Below are positions 1 to 7,380 of a DNA stretch of 30,746 nt, piece after piece. Location: assembly GCA_023411715.1 (NCBI GenBank), contig JAEYOM010000017.1, positions 1 through 30,746 on the forward strand, written 5' to 3'. This DNA comes from Bacillota bacterium. GTDB taxonomy: Bacteria > Bacillota > Clostridia > Acetivibrionales > DTU013. The translations under genes were made by a program, and so were the position numbers. The notes under the pieces were generated by a model, which saw only the letters and a list, made by a program, of their open reading frames with translations, was not told the origin of the DNA and did not search any database. The first letter of the stretch is position 1; every line of letters starts with the position of its first letter.

Positions 1-1050
1 GGCAGCATCGAAGAACGCGTTGTAGGCAACCTTTGCACCCCTCACATCCTCATATATGACACTGTCGTTATAAATCTCGAAGTTCCTCGGTATGTTGACA
101 TTGTTCGGGCAGGGCATACAGTAACTGCAGCCGGTGCAGGGGATAGCTGCCCTGCTGTCGAATCTGCCGCGTACACGGTCGATGACTTCCTGATCCTTCG
201 GTCCGAAAAGCCCGACTCCCGATATATCTGCTGACGCCAGGTTCTCGTCGACCTGCTGCATGGTGCTCATACCGCTCAGCACTACTGTGACCTCCGGCTG
301 GTTCCATAGCCACTCCAGCGCCCAATATGCGGGAGACCTTCCGGTACCGCTTTCATCCAGCACAGCCTTGATATCCTTCGGCGGGTTTGCAAGCCTTCCT
401 CCCAGCAGCGGTTCCATAATAACGACTGCAAGCCCCTTGGCTGCTGCTTGTTTCAAGCCCTTCATGCCGGCCTGATTTTCAATGTCCATATAGTTGAACT
501 GTATCTGGCAGAAGTCCCATTTATCATAACCGTCGACTATTTCCATGAAGGCTTCCTGATCTCCGTGGAACGAGAAGCCCAGATATTTGATCTTGCCTGC
601 CTTTTTGGCAGCCTCGGCACGTTCCAGTACGTTAAGCTTGAGGATGGTATCTCTCCAGCGTTCACCATTCAAAGCATGCAACAGATAAAGATCGAGATAA
701 TCAGTCTGAAGCTTGCCAAGCTGTTCGTCCAGCAGCCTGTCAAAGTCCTCAGGTTTTTTTATTAGCCAGACAGGTGATTTGGTAGCGAGCATTACCTTTT
801 CCCTGTATCCGTCTCTCAAGGCTTTTCCGGTAACTATTTCACTGTATCCGCCGTGGTATCCGTATGCCGAATCCACATAATTGACGCCGTTGTCTATCGC
901 ATGGCGGATCATTTTTATGGCTTCGTCCTCAACTACGTTGCTGCTGAGCCTGTTGCCATAGTTTACATCACCTTCGGTAGGAAGTCGCATCGTTCCGAAT
1001 CCGAGTGCCGAAACTTTAAAATCAAGTCTGCCGAATTTTCTATACTGCAT
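1..1050 (-). CDS. Aldo/keto reductase with C-terminal Fe-S motif, partial (C-terminus beyond window)
   Basis: The frame is open for 350 codons from an ATG at 1048-1050, preceded by a GGGGG-type ribosome binding site, to the window edge, so the C-terminus is missing. The N-terminus MQYRKFGRLDFKVSALGFGT and the (beta/alpha)8 layout are those of aldo/keto reductases. The catalytic tetrad is intact: D60, Y65 (DSAYGY), K91 (LATKSP) and H125 (YLLHAL). Near the left edge it carries a C-x2-C-x2-C-x3-C-P cluster motif (CTGCSYCMPCP), the first half of the ferredoxin-like tail seen in full in the neighbour at 4988-6127; the second motif should lie off-window. These proteins are NAD(P)H-linked oxidoreductases with [4Fe-4S] centres, common in anaerobes. 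The substrate cannot be told from sequence. It is the last gene of the left minus-strand group visible here. Confidence 0.9.
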   Translation of the reverse strand, partial: MQYRKFGRLDFKVSALGFGTMRLPTEGDVNYGNRLSSNVVEDEAIKMIRHAIDNGVNYVDSAYGYHGGYSEIVTGKALRDGYREKVMLATKSPVWLIKKPEDFDRLLDEQLGKLQTDYLDLYLLHALNGERWRDTILKLNVLERAEAAKKAGKIKYLGFSFHGDQEAFMEIVDGYDKWDFCQIQFNYMDIENQAGMKGLKQAAAKGLAVVIMEPLLGGRLANPPKDIKAVLDESGTGRSPAYWALEWLWNQPEVTVVLSGMSTMQQVDENLASADISGVGLFGPKDQEVIDRVRGRFDSRAAIPCTGCSYCMPCPNNVNIPRNFEIYNDSVIYEDVRGAKVAYNAFFDAA

Positions 1051-1068
1051 TTGTATTCCCCCGATTTA

Positions 1069-1087
1069 TAAAATCTGATAGATTTTA
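1069..1087. promoter_or_regulatory. Perfect 8-bp inverted repeat upstream of the first aldo/keto reductase
   Basis: TAAAATCT-GAT-AGATTTTA lies 19-37 bases upstream of the reductase ATG, just outside its ribosome binding site. The position suits an operator or a small leader hairpin. AT-rich dyads of this length can occur by chance, so the call is tentative. Confidence 0.3.
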
Positions 1088-1158
1088 ATGTATTTACATA
1101 AAACTATATTCTTATTTATGCCCTGTAATTTTTTATAAAGCAACCCTTTATCGAATAT

Positions 1159-1173
1159 CACACCTCAGGTGTG
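1159..1173. promoter_or_regulatory. Palindrome CACACCT-C-AGGTGTG between hydrolase and aldo/keto reductase
   Basis: This perfect 7-bp dyad with a one-base centre lies in the 147-base gap between the hydrolase stop (1198) and the reductase start (1050). No T-run follows on either strand, so it does not look like an intrinsic terminator. Its form fits a dimeric regulator site for the downstream reductase, but the regulator is unknown. Confidence 0.3.
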
Positions 1174-1197
1174 TTCTGTCCGACTATGTTTCCTTCG

Positions 1198-2043
1198 TTA
1201 CACATTATCCATTTCCGCCGCGACCCTGTCCAGCCATTCCTTTACCGCCGCCGTAAAAAGGACGTCCTGCTCTGTCTGCAGGTTGTGAGCGGCTTTATCA
1301 AGCAATACAAAGGAAGCCCTTGGGTACATCCCGATTATCTTCCACAAATTCCTGTAACCTACGACGGAATCCTGCCTTCCGGCCAGGAAAAGAGAAGGTT
1401 TCATAAATGGCTTTTCGAGTTCATCGACGTTGAAGCTGTAGGGACCGTGCTGAGAAAGGCAATTATTTAAAAATGAATAATCGGCTAGTTTCAAGCCCGG
1501 AAGCACTTCATCCCTGTATCTCTCCCAAACCCTTCTGTTTCTGACAGTGTTAAATCCTCCTCCAGTGAAATAGTTTCTATCCTCTTCGGAAAGGCTATTC
1601 AAAAGCGCAGCGTCTTCTTCCAATACCCGGAATTCAGCATCTTTTTCCTTTACCTCCTGATCCACAGCATCCACTGCAGGACAGATCAAAAGAAGTCCAT
1701 CTACGACCGACGGACGTTTGTGAATTATTCCCCTGGCAATATGGCCGCCGTAGGATTCTCCAGCCAATACAAAATGCTGGTCCGGGAGGACCGCATCGAT
1801 GAATCCCAGTACCAGTTCCAGCATCCGGTCCGAACCGTTGATCCAAGGTGCTCCTTTGGTTTTCCCCATTCCGGGCAGATCGAAGTATATCCGCTTCCAT
1901 GCCGTATCGAGCGTTTGGAACACGGGCTCCATGCACCCTTTCATCAGCCTGTGATCCGGGCTCCAACCGTGGATCATCAGAATCGGCGTACCTTCACCGA
2001 TGCTCTCGTAATAAATCTTTACGTCCCGGATATTGCATTCCAT
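1198..2043 (-). CDS. Alpha/beta-fold hydrolase
   Basis: This 281-residue protein has the usual length for a single-domain alpha/beta hydrolase. Visible hallmarks are the oxyanion motif HGW at residues 25-27, the nucleophile elbow GESYGG with Ser97, an acidic residue at D225 in AGRQD, and His253 in KAAHN, giving a complete Ser-Asp-His triad. There is no signal peptide, so it should be cytoplasmic. The ATG at 2041-2043 follows an AAAGGGGGAAA ribosome binding site. The family includes esterases, lactonases, C-C hydrolases and haloperoxidase-like enzymes, and the substrate cannot be assigned. It lies in the same orientation as the surrounding aldo/keto reductases, with a terminator-like hairpin (2066-2109) between it and the upstream reductase. 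Confidence 0.9.
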   Translation of the reverse strand: MECNIRDVKIYYESIGEGTPILMIHGWSPDHRLMKGCMEPVFQTLDTAWKRIYFDLPGMGKTKGAPWINGSDRMLELVLGFIDAVLPDQHFVLAGESYGGHIARGIIHKRPSVVDGLLLICPAVDAVDQEVKEKDAEFRVLEEDAALLNSLSEEDRNYFTGGGFNTVRNRRVWERYRDEVLPGLKLADYSFLNNCLSQHGPYSFNVDELEKPFMKPSLFLAGRQDSVVGYRNLWKIIGMYPRASFVLLDKAAHNLQTEQDVLFTAAVKEWLDRVAAEMDNV

Positions 2044-2065
2044 ACCGATTTCCCCCTTTGTGGTT

Positions 2066-2109
2066 AAAAATCCCGTTCCAGGGCCATATAAAAGGCTATA
2101 CTGAACGGG
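2066..2109 (-). terminator. Probable intrinsic terminator after the second aldo/keto reductase
   Basis: Read on the minus strand, the arms CCCGTTCAG and CTGGAACGGG pair with one bulged base and are followed by ATTTTT. The hairpin starts 25 bases after the reductase stop codon and ends just before the ribosome binding site of the hydrolase at 1198-2043. It may end the reductase transcript completely or attenuate read-through, because little room is left for a separate hydrolase promoter. Confidence 0.6.
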
Positions 2110-2133
2110 TATTCCTGATTATCTCCCGCTCTT

Positions 2134-3276
2134 TTATTCGAAAATACGCACGGCAGCGGCCATATTGTCCATAATATGCACACCAAAAGGACAACGACGC
2201 TCACAGCTTCCACAGCCTATGCATTCACCGCCGCCATGGGCAAGCCCCGAATAATGGGAACGGATGGAGGGCGGCACATTCTCCTCATCCAACCGGGCGA
2301 TGTCCAAATATTTGTTTACGGCCGCGATATCAATTTCGGCCGGGCAAGGCTGACAATGGCTGCAATACACGCAGTTGCCCCGGAAGTCGTTGCGCAGCGT
2401 GTCCAGCACATGGGTGTAGTCGTGCTCGCTGTCGCTCATATCAAGGTAGCGCACGGCGTCCAGCACTTCCCCGCGGGTCTTGCAACCCAGCAGAACGCTG
2501 GCAACGGCCGGACGTGTCAGGGCATAGTGAATGCACTGGGCGACGGTCATAGGCTGCCGGAAGGGGGTATGCTCCGCCGAGAGCAGCTTGCCCGCTCCCA
2601 GCGTCTTCATCACGGTTATACCCACTCCCCTTTGCTCACAAAGCTTGTAAAGAGCTGCCCGTTTGGGATCGATTCCCCGGAATGCCGCCGGATCGAGTCC
2701 CTGCCCAAGCTCATCCAGCACGTATTTTTCGGCCGGGTAAAGATCAAATGCCAGATTGATGCTGAACAAAAGCATTTCCGGCAGTCCCGTTTCGATCACC
2801 CGCATCGCCATTTCAGGATTGTGTGAGCTGAAGCCGATGTGGCCGATGTCGCCCTGCTTTTTAAGCCGCTGTACGTAATCAGCAATGCCTTTATCGAACA
2901 CGCCTCTGTAATCGTCCTCGGAATCAATAAAAAACATCATGCCGAAGTCTATATAGCCCCCGAAAATACGCAGCAATTCCTCAAAATACCGCTGAACCAC
3001 CGGCAGATCACGGCTTATGTCATACTGTTGGCGGATGTCCGTAGAGCCGATATGTCCCTGGATCATTACCCTGCTGCGCCAGTTACCCAGCGCCTTTGCA
3101 ATATTTTCCCGCACTTCCTTGCCCGGCATAAACACGTCGAACATATTGATTTCCTGCTCCAGCGCCGCGTCGACGGTCTCCTTGATCTGCTCGTAGGGCT
3201 TACAGTCCAGATGCTCGCAGCCAAGGCCGATGATGCTGACTTGCTTTCCCGTCTTTCCGAGTTCTCTGTAATTCAT
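2134..3276 (-). CDS. Aldo/keto reductase-fold Fe-S protein with degenerate catalytic tetrad
   Basis: This 380-residue protein has the aldo/keto reductase N-terminus (MNYRELGKTGKQVSIIGLGC) and a C-terminal pair of cluster motifs, CVYCSHCQPCP and CIGCGSCERRCP, like a two-[4Fe-4S] ferredoxin. Aligned by eye with the paralogue at 4988-6127, only the tetrad Asp survives (D47 in MFDVF). The tyrosine position is Gly52, the lysine position is His75 (MIQGH) and the histidine position is Phe115 (MMFFID). Normal NAD(P)H carbonyl reduction is therefore doubtful, and an electron-transfer or altered-chemistry role is more likely (inference). The ATG at 3274-3276 follows AAAGGATGG. A probable promoter at 3441-3469 lies upstream and a terminator downstream, so the gene may be monocistronic. 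Confidence 0.88.
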   Translation of the reverse strand: MNYRELGKTGKQVSIIGLGCEHLDCKPYEQIKETVDAALEQEINMFDVFMPGKEVRENIAKALGNWRSRVMIQGHIGSTDIRQQYDISRDLPVVQRYFEELLRIFGGYIDFGMMFFIDSEDDYRGVFDKGIADYVQRLKKQGDIGHIGFSSHNPEMAMRVIETGLPEMLLFSINLAFDLYPAEKYVLDELGQGLDPAAFRGIDPKRAALYKLCEQRGVGITVMKTLGAGKLLSAEHTPFRQPMTVAQCIHYALTRPAVASVLLGCKTRGEVLDAVRYLDMSDSEHDYTHVLDTLRNDFRGNCVYCSHCQPCPAEIDIAAVNKYLDIARLDEENVPPSIRSHYSGLAHGGGECIGCGSCERRCPFGVHIMDNMAAAVRIFE

Positions 3277-3440
3277 ACATTCAACCCATCCTTTATTTTT
3301 TTGATATCAGGTTTTAATCATTTTAAATGCTCCCTATTCCCATATCTGCCCAATAATATTTTTTCGATGTTAAATCCCATACTCTAATAGAAAGCCATTG
3401 TATTTTTATTTGATCTGTTAATGCTTTACAGGCTATATAT

Positions 3441-3469
3441 ATAATAGCATTAGAACAAACGTTCTGCAA
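3441..3469 (-). promoter_or_regulatory. Probable sigma-A promoter for the Fe-S aldo/keto reductase
   Basis: On the minus strand, TTGCAG (3464-3469) and TATTAT (3441-3446) are separated by exactly 17 bases. Transcription would start near 3434 and leave a leader of about 158 bases before the ATG at 3276. The leader contains only a trivial four-codon reading frame. The LexA-like dyad at 3453-3464 sits between the two boxes. Confidence 0.5.
3453..3464. promoter_or_regulatory. LexA/SOS-box-like operator GAACAAACGTTC
   Basis: The site is GAAC-N4-GTTC with centre AAAC. It matches the core of the Gram-positive SOS box (CGAAC-RNRY-GTTCG), with A and T replacing the outermost C and G. It lies inside the spacer of the predicted promoter, an efficient position for a repressor. 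The assignment rests on consensus memory and location only. Confidence 0.45.
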
Positions 3470-3495
3470 TAAGGAGGGAAGAAGAAGTAAAAAGA

Positions 3496-4899
3496 TTAAT
3501 TTTGACCTTGCGCAAGTTCATCGACGGCGGCCTTCAAACGACGTATCCCTTCACTAATCTCAGCTTCGGCAAGATGACCGAAGCCCAGTATCACGGTATC
3601 GCAAGTCTCCTGCATTTCTATCGTGTAATCAGATAGAAGCTCGGCATCGACCTCATGGCGTAAAAAGACAGCCCGGCTTTTCGAATCGAATATCCGCTCC
3701 GGGAAGACGACCGCCACATGCAGCCCGGAACTGGCGCCCAGAACTTGTATGTGATCCCCGAACTCCCGACGCAACGCGCTTGTTATGGTAAGCATCTTCC
3801 TTTTATACAGCTTGCACATGGCATTTACATGCTTAACATAGACCCCTTGCTCGAAAAGGAGGTTCAAAGCCATCTGGGCATGCGTGTTCACCCTGCGGTA
3901 TAAAAGCGATTGCAGCTCCCTGACCTGCGGAACCAATAGAACGGGCAGCACCATATACCCCAGCCTTAGAAACGGCGCAAGTGTCTTACTGAAAGTGCCC
4001 AGATGAATAACGTTTTCCGGAGCCAGCTGACAGACTGAATTTACCGGGGCTCCGGCATACCTGAATTCACTGTCATAATCATCCTCGATGATGTAATGGA
4101 CGTGAGCTTTTGCATAGTCTGCCAGTTTTCGTCTTCTTTCGAACGACAGTGTTCCTCCCAGAGGGAATTGATGCGTGGGCGAAGTGAAGATCAGCCCCTC
4201 TTTCGTCTCCGGCAGATCCTCCGTGCAGATCCCGGATTGATCGACCTTTACCGGTACGATCCGATAGCCGAACTCGCGGAAAATATCCGGCACAAAGCTC
4301 ACAACAGCGGATTCAACCAACACCTCGCTCACAGTTTTCCGAAACAGTACAGCCAGTAAAGCTATTGCGTCGGCTGTGCCGTTTACTATGACGATCTGCT
4401 CGTATAAGCACCTTATTCCTTTATATTTCATCAGGTACTGTGCCAATGAACGGCGAAGGGGCTGGTATCCAAAAACCGGATTGTATCCCAATTCGGCGTC
4501 TTCCGCCCGGTCAAGGCTATCCTTCAGGGCACGAAGCCAGGCTTTTCTTGGGAAAGCGCCCAGATCGGGGACACCACTGCCGAAGTCGATGCAGCTGCTT
4601 TTAACCGCCTTGTCCGGCTTTTTATGCTCCGGGAGGGCACAGCTGTCCGTTATGCCGCCTCTCCCTTCGCATACAAAGGTCCCTCTTCCGCCTATTGTTT
4701 CAAGATAAGCCTCGGAGGCAAGCTGTTCGTATATCTCGATCACTGAATTCCGGGCGATATTCAGCTGATTCGCCAGTTCTCTCGTCGAAGGCAGCTTTTC
4801 TCCTTTTACAAGCTCTCCCTGCAGGATCTTAAGGGTTATTGCGTCATACAGCTGCTTTTTAACGGGTATTCCGCTGTTCCTGTCCAGTTCTATATACAC
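3496..4899 (-). CDS. MocR-type (GntR/aminotransferase) transcription regulator
   Basis: This 467-residue protein has the two-part MocR layout. Residues 1-75 form a GntR winged helix (KLPSTRELANQLNIARNSV, then GGRGTF). From about residue 105 there is a fold-type I aminotransferase domain with the PLP-phosphate region VNGTADA, the ring-contact Asp in IIEDDYDSEFRY, and the Schiff-base lysine in GTFSKTLAPFLRLGYM. Such regulators (GabR, PdxR and TauR families) sense PLP, sometimes with an amine ligand, and usually control adjacent genes. Translation appears to start at GTG (4897-4899) after GAGGGAA. The upstream aldo/keto reductase ends only 88 bases away, so the two may be co-transcribed. The ligand and targets are unknown; the neighbouring reductases are obvious candidates. 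Confidence 0.92.
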   Translation of the reverse strand: MYIELDRNSGIPVKKQLYDAITLKILQGELVKGEKLPSTRELANQLNIARNSVIEIYEQLASEAYLETIGGRGTFVCEGRGGITDSCALPEHKKPDKAVKSSCIDFGSGVPDLGAFPRKAWLRALKDSLDRAEDAELGYNPVFGYQPLRRSLAQYLMKYKGIRCLYEQIVIVNGTADAIALLAVLFRKTVSEVLVESAVVSFVPDIFREFGYRIVPVKVDQSGICTEDLPETKEGLIFTSPTHQFPLGGTLSFERRRKLADYAKAHVHYIIEDDYDSEFRYAGAPVNSVCQLAPENVIHLGTFSKTLAPFLRLGYMVLPVLLVPQVRELQSLLYRRVNTHAQMALNLLFEQGVYVKHVNAMCKLYKRKMLTITSALRREFGDHIQVLGASSGLHVAVVFPERIFDSKSRAVFLRHEVDAELLSDYTIEMQETCDTVILGFGHLAEAEISEGIRRLKAAVDELAQGQN

Positions 4900-4938
4900 A
4901 GCTTTCCCTCTTTCATCTATACTTTAGGCTTTTCGTTC

Positions 4939-5001
4939 GCTCTTCATTGGTTGGCCGTGCTTTAGCTCTTCATTGGTTCGCCGTGCTTTAGCTCTTCATT
5001 G
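4939..5001. repeat. 26-bp tandem repeat duplicating the end of the upstream reductase gene
   Basis: Copies at 4939-4964 and 4965-4990 differ at one base, and a partial third copy begins at 4991. Each unit contains the stop codon and final codons of the aldo/keto reductase at 4988-6127 (GCTCTTCATTG plus TTA). The repeat therefore looks like slippage duplication of the gene's 3' end into the leader of the regulator gene. The unit is not a multiple of three, which is tolerable because the copies are non-coding. Confidence 0.85.
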
Positions 5002-6127
5002 CTTCATGGGCTTCCCTCAGCAGATCGACTATCTGGAGCTTCTGCGGGCAATGCCTTTCACAATTCCTGCAGCCGACGCAGTTGTCGGCGCCCCTGTTGT
5101 TGCTCGCAGCAACGAGGCCGTAGAACACTTTACCGAATTCGGTCCAGTCAGAAAGGGCCGAATCGTTATAGATCTTGAATATTTCGGGAATGTTCACGCC
5201 TTTGGGACAGGGCATGCAATAGCTGCAGCCCGTGCAGCCCACTCTTACCTTTGCCGCATAGATATCCTTTATCTGCAGTATGAGCTTCTCGTCGGAAGGC
5301 GTTAAAGCGTTGCAGCCGGCATCATTGACGATGCGTATGTTGTCCTTCAGCTGCTCCATCGAGCTGACGCCGCTTAATACAACCTTGATCTCACTGTGGT
5401 TGTAAAGCCAGCGAAAAGCCCACTCCACCAGCGATCTGCTCTCGGGGTAGTCCTTCAGCAGTTCCGCCACCTCCTCCGGAGGCTTGTTACCCAGCAAACC
5501 GCCTTTCAAAGGCTCCATGATCACCACTGGCACGCCTTTCTGCCCGGCATAGCGAAGTCCTTCGACACCCGCCTGGTGATTCCTGTCGAGTATGTTCAGC
5601 TGAATAAGGCACATATCCCACGAATAGGCGTTAAGTATCTCCTTGAACAGATCATGCTCGGCATGAAAGGAAAAGCCTATGTTTCCTATCCTTCCGTTCT
5701 TTTTTAGCTCCTCCGCAAAAGCGATGCCGTTCGTAGCCTTTAGCTTCTCCCAGTTCTTCCTGTCAATGCAGTGGAACAGATAAACGTCTATATAGTCCGT
5801 CTGCAGGCGTTCCAGCTGTTCTTCAAAAATGCGCCGGTAATCATGATATTCTTTTACATCCCCGACGGGAGTCTTGGTCGCGATCATGACCTTCTCCCTG
5901 TACCCGTCCATCAGGGCCTTTCCAAGAAGTGCTTCGCTTCCTGCATAGGCATAAGCGGTGTCAAAATAGTTGACGCCATCACTGATGGCGTACCTGATCA
6001 TTTTTATTGATTCCTCTTCATCAATAACGTCGTTCCCATGCTCGTCTGTTTTATGTGGCAGCCGCATGCAGCCCATCCCGAACCTTGAAACCTTTTCGCT
6101 GATTTTCCCGAATCTGTTATATACCAA
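4988..6127 (-). CDS. Aldo/keto reductase with C-terminal [4Fe-4S] domain
   Basis: This 379-residue oxidoreductase has a complete tetrad: D56 and Y61 in FDTAYAYAGSE, K85 in IATKTP and H119 in YLFHCID. The C-terminus has two cluster motifs, CTGCSYCMPCP and CVGCRNCERHCP, enough for two [4Fe-4S] centres. Translation appears to start at TTG (6125-6127), preceded by AGGTGGG at suitable spacing; no ATG is available in frame. It is a close paralogue of the truncated gene at 1-1050. The predicted -10 TATAAT lies about 50 bases upstream, with a palindrome next to it (6194-6209). The substrate is unknown. The neighbouring MocR regulator suggests control by a PLP-related or amine signal, which is inference. 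Confidence 0.92.
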   Translation of the reverse strand: MVYNRFGKISEKVSRFGMGCMRLPHKTDEHGNDVIDEEESIKMIRYAISDGVNYFDTAYAYAGSEALLGKALMDGYREKVMIATKTPVGDVKEYHDYRRIFEEQLERLQTDYIDVYLFHCIDRKNWEKLKATNGIAFAEELKKNGRIGNIGFSFHAEHDLFKEILNAYSWDMCLIQLNILDRNHQAGVEGLRYAGQKGVPVVIMEPLKGGLLGNKPPEEVAELLKDYPESRSLVEWAFRWLYNHSEIKVVLSGVSSMEQLKDNIRIVNDAGCNALTPSDEKLILQIKDIYAAKVRVGCTGCSYCMPCPKGVNIPEIFKIYNDSALSDWTEFGKVFYGLVAASNNRGADNCVGCRNCERHCPQKLQIVDLLREAHEAMKS

Positions 6128-6175
6128 TTGTGACCCACCTCTTTCTAATGTTGGTAATTTAAACCTCTATCAGTA

Positions 6176-6209
6176 ATTATATAACTGTTTTGCGGTTCTT
6201 ATAAGTACC
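6176..6209 (-). promoter_or_regulatory. Promoter region and dyad upstream of the aldo/keto reductase
   Basis: On the minus strand there is a perfect TATAAT at 6176-6181. A 17-base spacer separates it from a weak TTATAA -35. The -35 is embedded in the near-palindrome GGTTCTTATAAGTACC (6194-6209), which matches its reverse complement at 14 of 16 positions. The overlap suggests a repressor site. MocR proteins often bind direct repeats, so the cognate regulator may be another protein. Confidence 0.4.
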
Positions 6210-6339
6210 AATCTGCATAATTAATTTAGGAACCACTAATATTTTATGTCGAATCTAAAATTTCTATTACAAGCTATCAGGAATTTGCTATTATTACTAT
6301 ATTAATCCGAATAGAGGAAATATCAGAAAGGGTCGATAT

Positions 6340-6378
6340 ATGAAGAAAACATTGGCAGGTGTAATTATTTTTGCCTAG
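6340..6378 (+). pseudogene. 12-codon signal-peptide-like reading frame, possible gene remnant
   Basis: ATG at 6340 follows AAAGGG at good spacing and encodes MKKTLAGVIIFA before a TAG. This reads exactly like the first residues of a Gram-positive export signal, cut short. No continuation was found in other frames downstream. It could be the relic of a secreted-protein gene, a leader peptide, or chance. Confidence 0.25.
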
Positions 6379-6408
6379 GTAAACCGGTAATACTGCAGTG
6401 TGGGAATT

Positions 6409-6450
6409 CACTTCCGAAGCGGAAAGAAAATGAGCGATGAAGTGTTTTTT
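6409..6450 (+). terminator. Terminator-like hairpin followed by six T
   Basis: CACTTC (6409-6414) pairs with GAAGTG (6439-6444), followed directly by TTTTTT. A smaller dyad TTCCG-AAG-CGGAA lies inside. The stem is short and the loop long, so this is a weak plus-strand terminator candidate. It would end any transcript carrying the short frame at 6340-6378. Confidence 0.3.
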
Positions 6451-6469
6451 CTACCATAATTCGATATTT

Positions 6470-7378
6470 TCAGTTAAACTGCCGACGTGCCAGGTTTATT
6501 GCCGTATGAAGAGCCGTTTCTTCAGGTACTTCCACCACTATGTCCTGAAAACTTTCAGTTAACATCCCCCTCAACAGATCGGAAATGAGGTTCGACTTAA
6601 GAAGAAGACTGCCCCATAAGAAAACCTTTGAAAAAGCCCCGGTTCTCTTAGCTAATATCATGACCCCATTCATAAGCGCTTGCGCAGCTTCTGATAAAAT
6701 GTGAAGTGCCTCCGGCTCTCCCAATTCGGCCGCCTGAAATACCAGAGACGCCAATGCAGCTATTTTACTTTTTTCGAGGATATTTTTATAACAAAATGCA
6801 GAAATTTCATTCGGTGTACAAATCCCGGTTTCCTCAAGTAAAAGCCGCGTTAATACAGGTGCTTGTTCAGCACCGTCAAGATGCCGGGTAACTGATGAAA
6901 GAGCCTTGAGTGAAATTGAAAACCCGCTGCCCTCATCACTGGTTAGATGCCCCCAGCCACCGTATCGATATAATTCTCCCTCTTGGTTACGTGCCCAAAG
7001 AATTGAGCCGGTACCGCTGGCTATCAAAAGAACCGGTTTGTCGCAAAGTGTAAGAAAAATGGCGCAATCATTATAAACGAGGATATTTTTATGGTTAAAC
7101 CCAAACTCGGATAAAAGGCGCCGGTACTCTTGCTCCAATTCGCGGGTATCTGCTCCGCTTGCGGCGCAAACAAACCCGCGGCAATCCTCCGGCGCCAATC
7201 CGCAGGAATTAAGGGCAGGATAAATTGTGGAGCCAAGTATTACTTTGGTTCGCTCATATCCATCAAGGTTAAGCGTACAACCTGTGCCGGAAAATTCACC
7301 GAGACACTCGCCAGACATATTCTCCAGATAAAATCGGCAATGTGTACCGCCGAGATCCATTGAAGCCAGATAATCCAT
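6470..7378 (-). CDS. BadF/BcrA-family amino-sugar kinase (MurK/GlcNAc kinase-like)
   Basis: This 302-residue ASKHA-fold kinase probably phosphorylates GlcNAc and/or MurNAc. Seen in the sequence: the phosphate-1 loop DLGGTHCR near residue 8, the putative catalytic Asp in VYNDCAI, the phosphate-2 loop ASGTGSI, and the hallmark GGWGHLTSDEGSG of the N-acetylhexosamine kinase branch. The chosen ATG (7376-7378) lies two bases after the stop of the SIS gene and is preceded by GGGGATT; a 37-codon upstream extension would run back into that gene and lacks family features. It is the last gene of the nagZ-SIS-kinase operon. It is a divergent paralogue of the kinase at 21264-22196, so the two may differ in sugar preference. 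MurK of Clostridium acetobutylicum, which accepts MurNAc and GlcNAc, is the closest functional model I know. Confidence 0.85.
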   Translation of the reverse strand: MDYLASMDLGGTHCRFYLENMSGECLGEFSGTGCTLNLDGYERTKVILGSTIYPALNSCGLAPEDCRGFVCAASGADTRELEQEYRRLLSEFGFNHKNILVYNDCAIFLTLCDKPVLLIASGTGSILWARNQEGELYRYGGWGHLTSDEGSGFSISLKALSSVTRHLDGAEQAPVLTRLLLEETGICTPNEISAFCYKNILEKSKIAALASLVFQAAELGEPEALHILSEAAQALMNGVMILAKRTGAFSKVFLWGSLLLKSNLISDLLRGMLTESFQDIVVEVPEETALHTAINLARRQFN

Positions 7379-7380
7379 TT

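Larger units (their letters stand above)
6210..6469. other. Gene-poor spacer between the reductase group and the kinase operon
   Basis: The full gap is 6128-6469. Besides the reductase promoter it holds only a 12-codon plus-strand reading frame at 6340-6378 and a terminator-like hairpin at 6409-6450. No frame of convincing length is open on either strand. It separates two units that are both transcribed leftward. Confidence 0.6.

Noticed and set aside
2176..2826. A 216-codon plus-strand open frame
   Set aside because: It is antisense to the aldo/keto reductase at 2134-3276, which has clear family motifs. The translation shows no recognisable pattern.
3471..3495. AAGGAGGG on the plus strand with a TATAAT at 3440, suggesting a plus-strand gene
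   Set aside because: No start codon lies at proper distance and no open frame follows; the MocR gene occupies the other strand from 3496.
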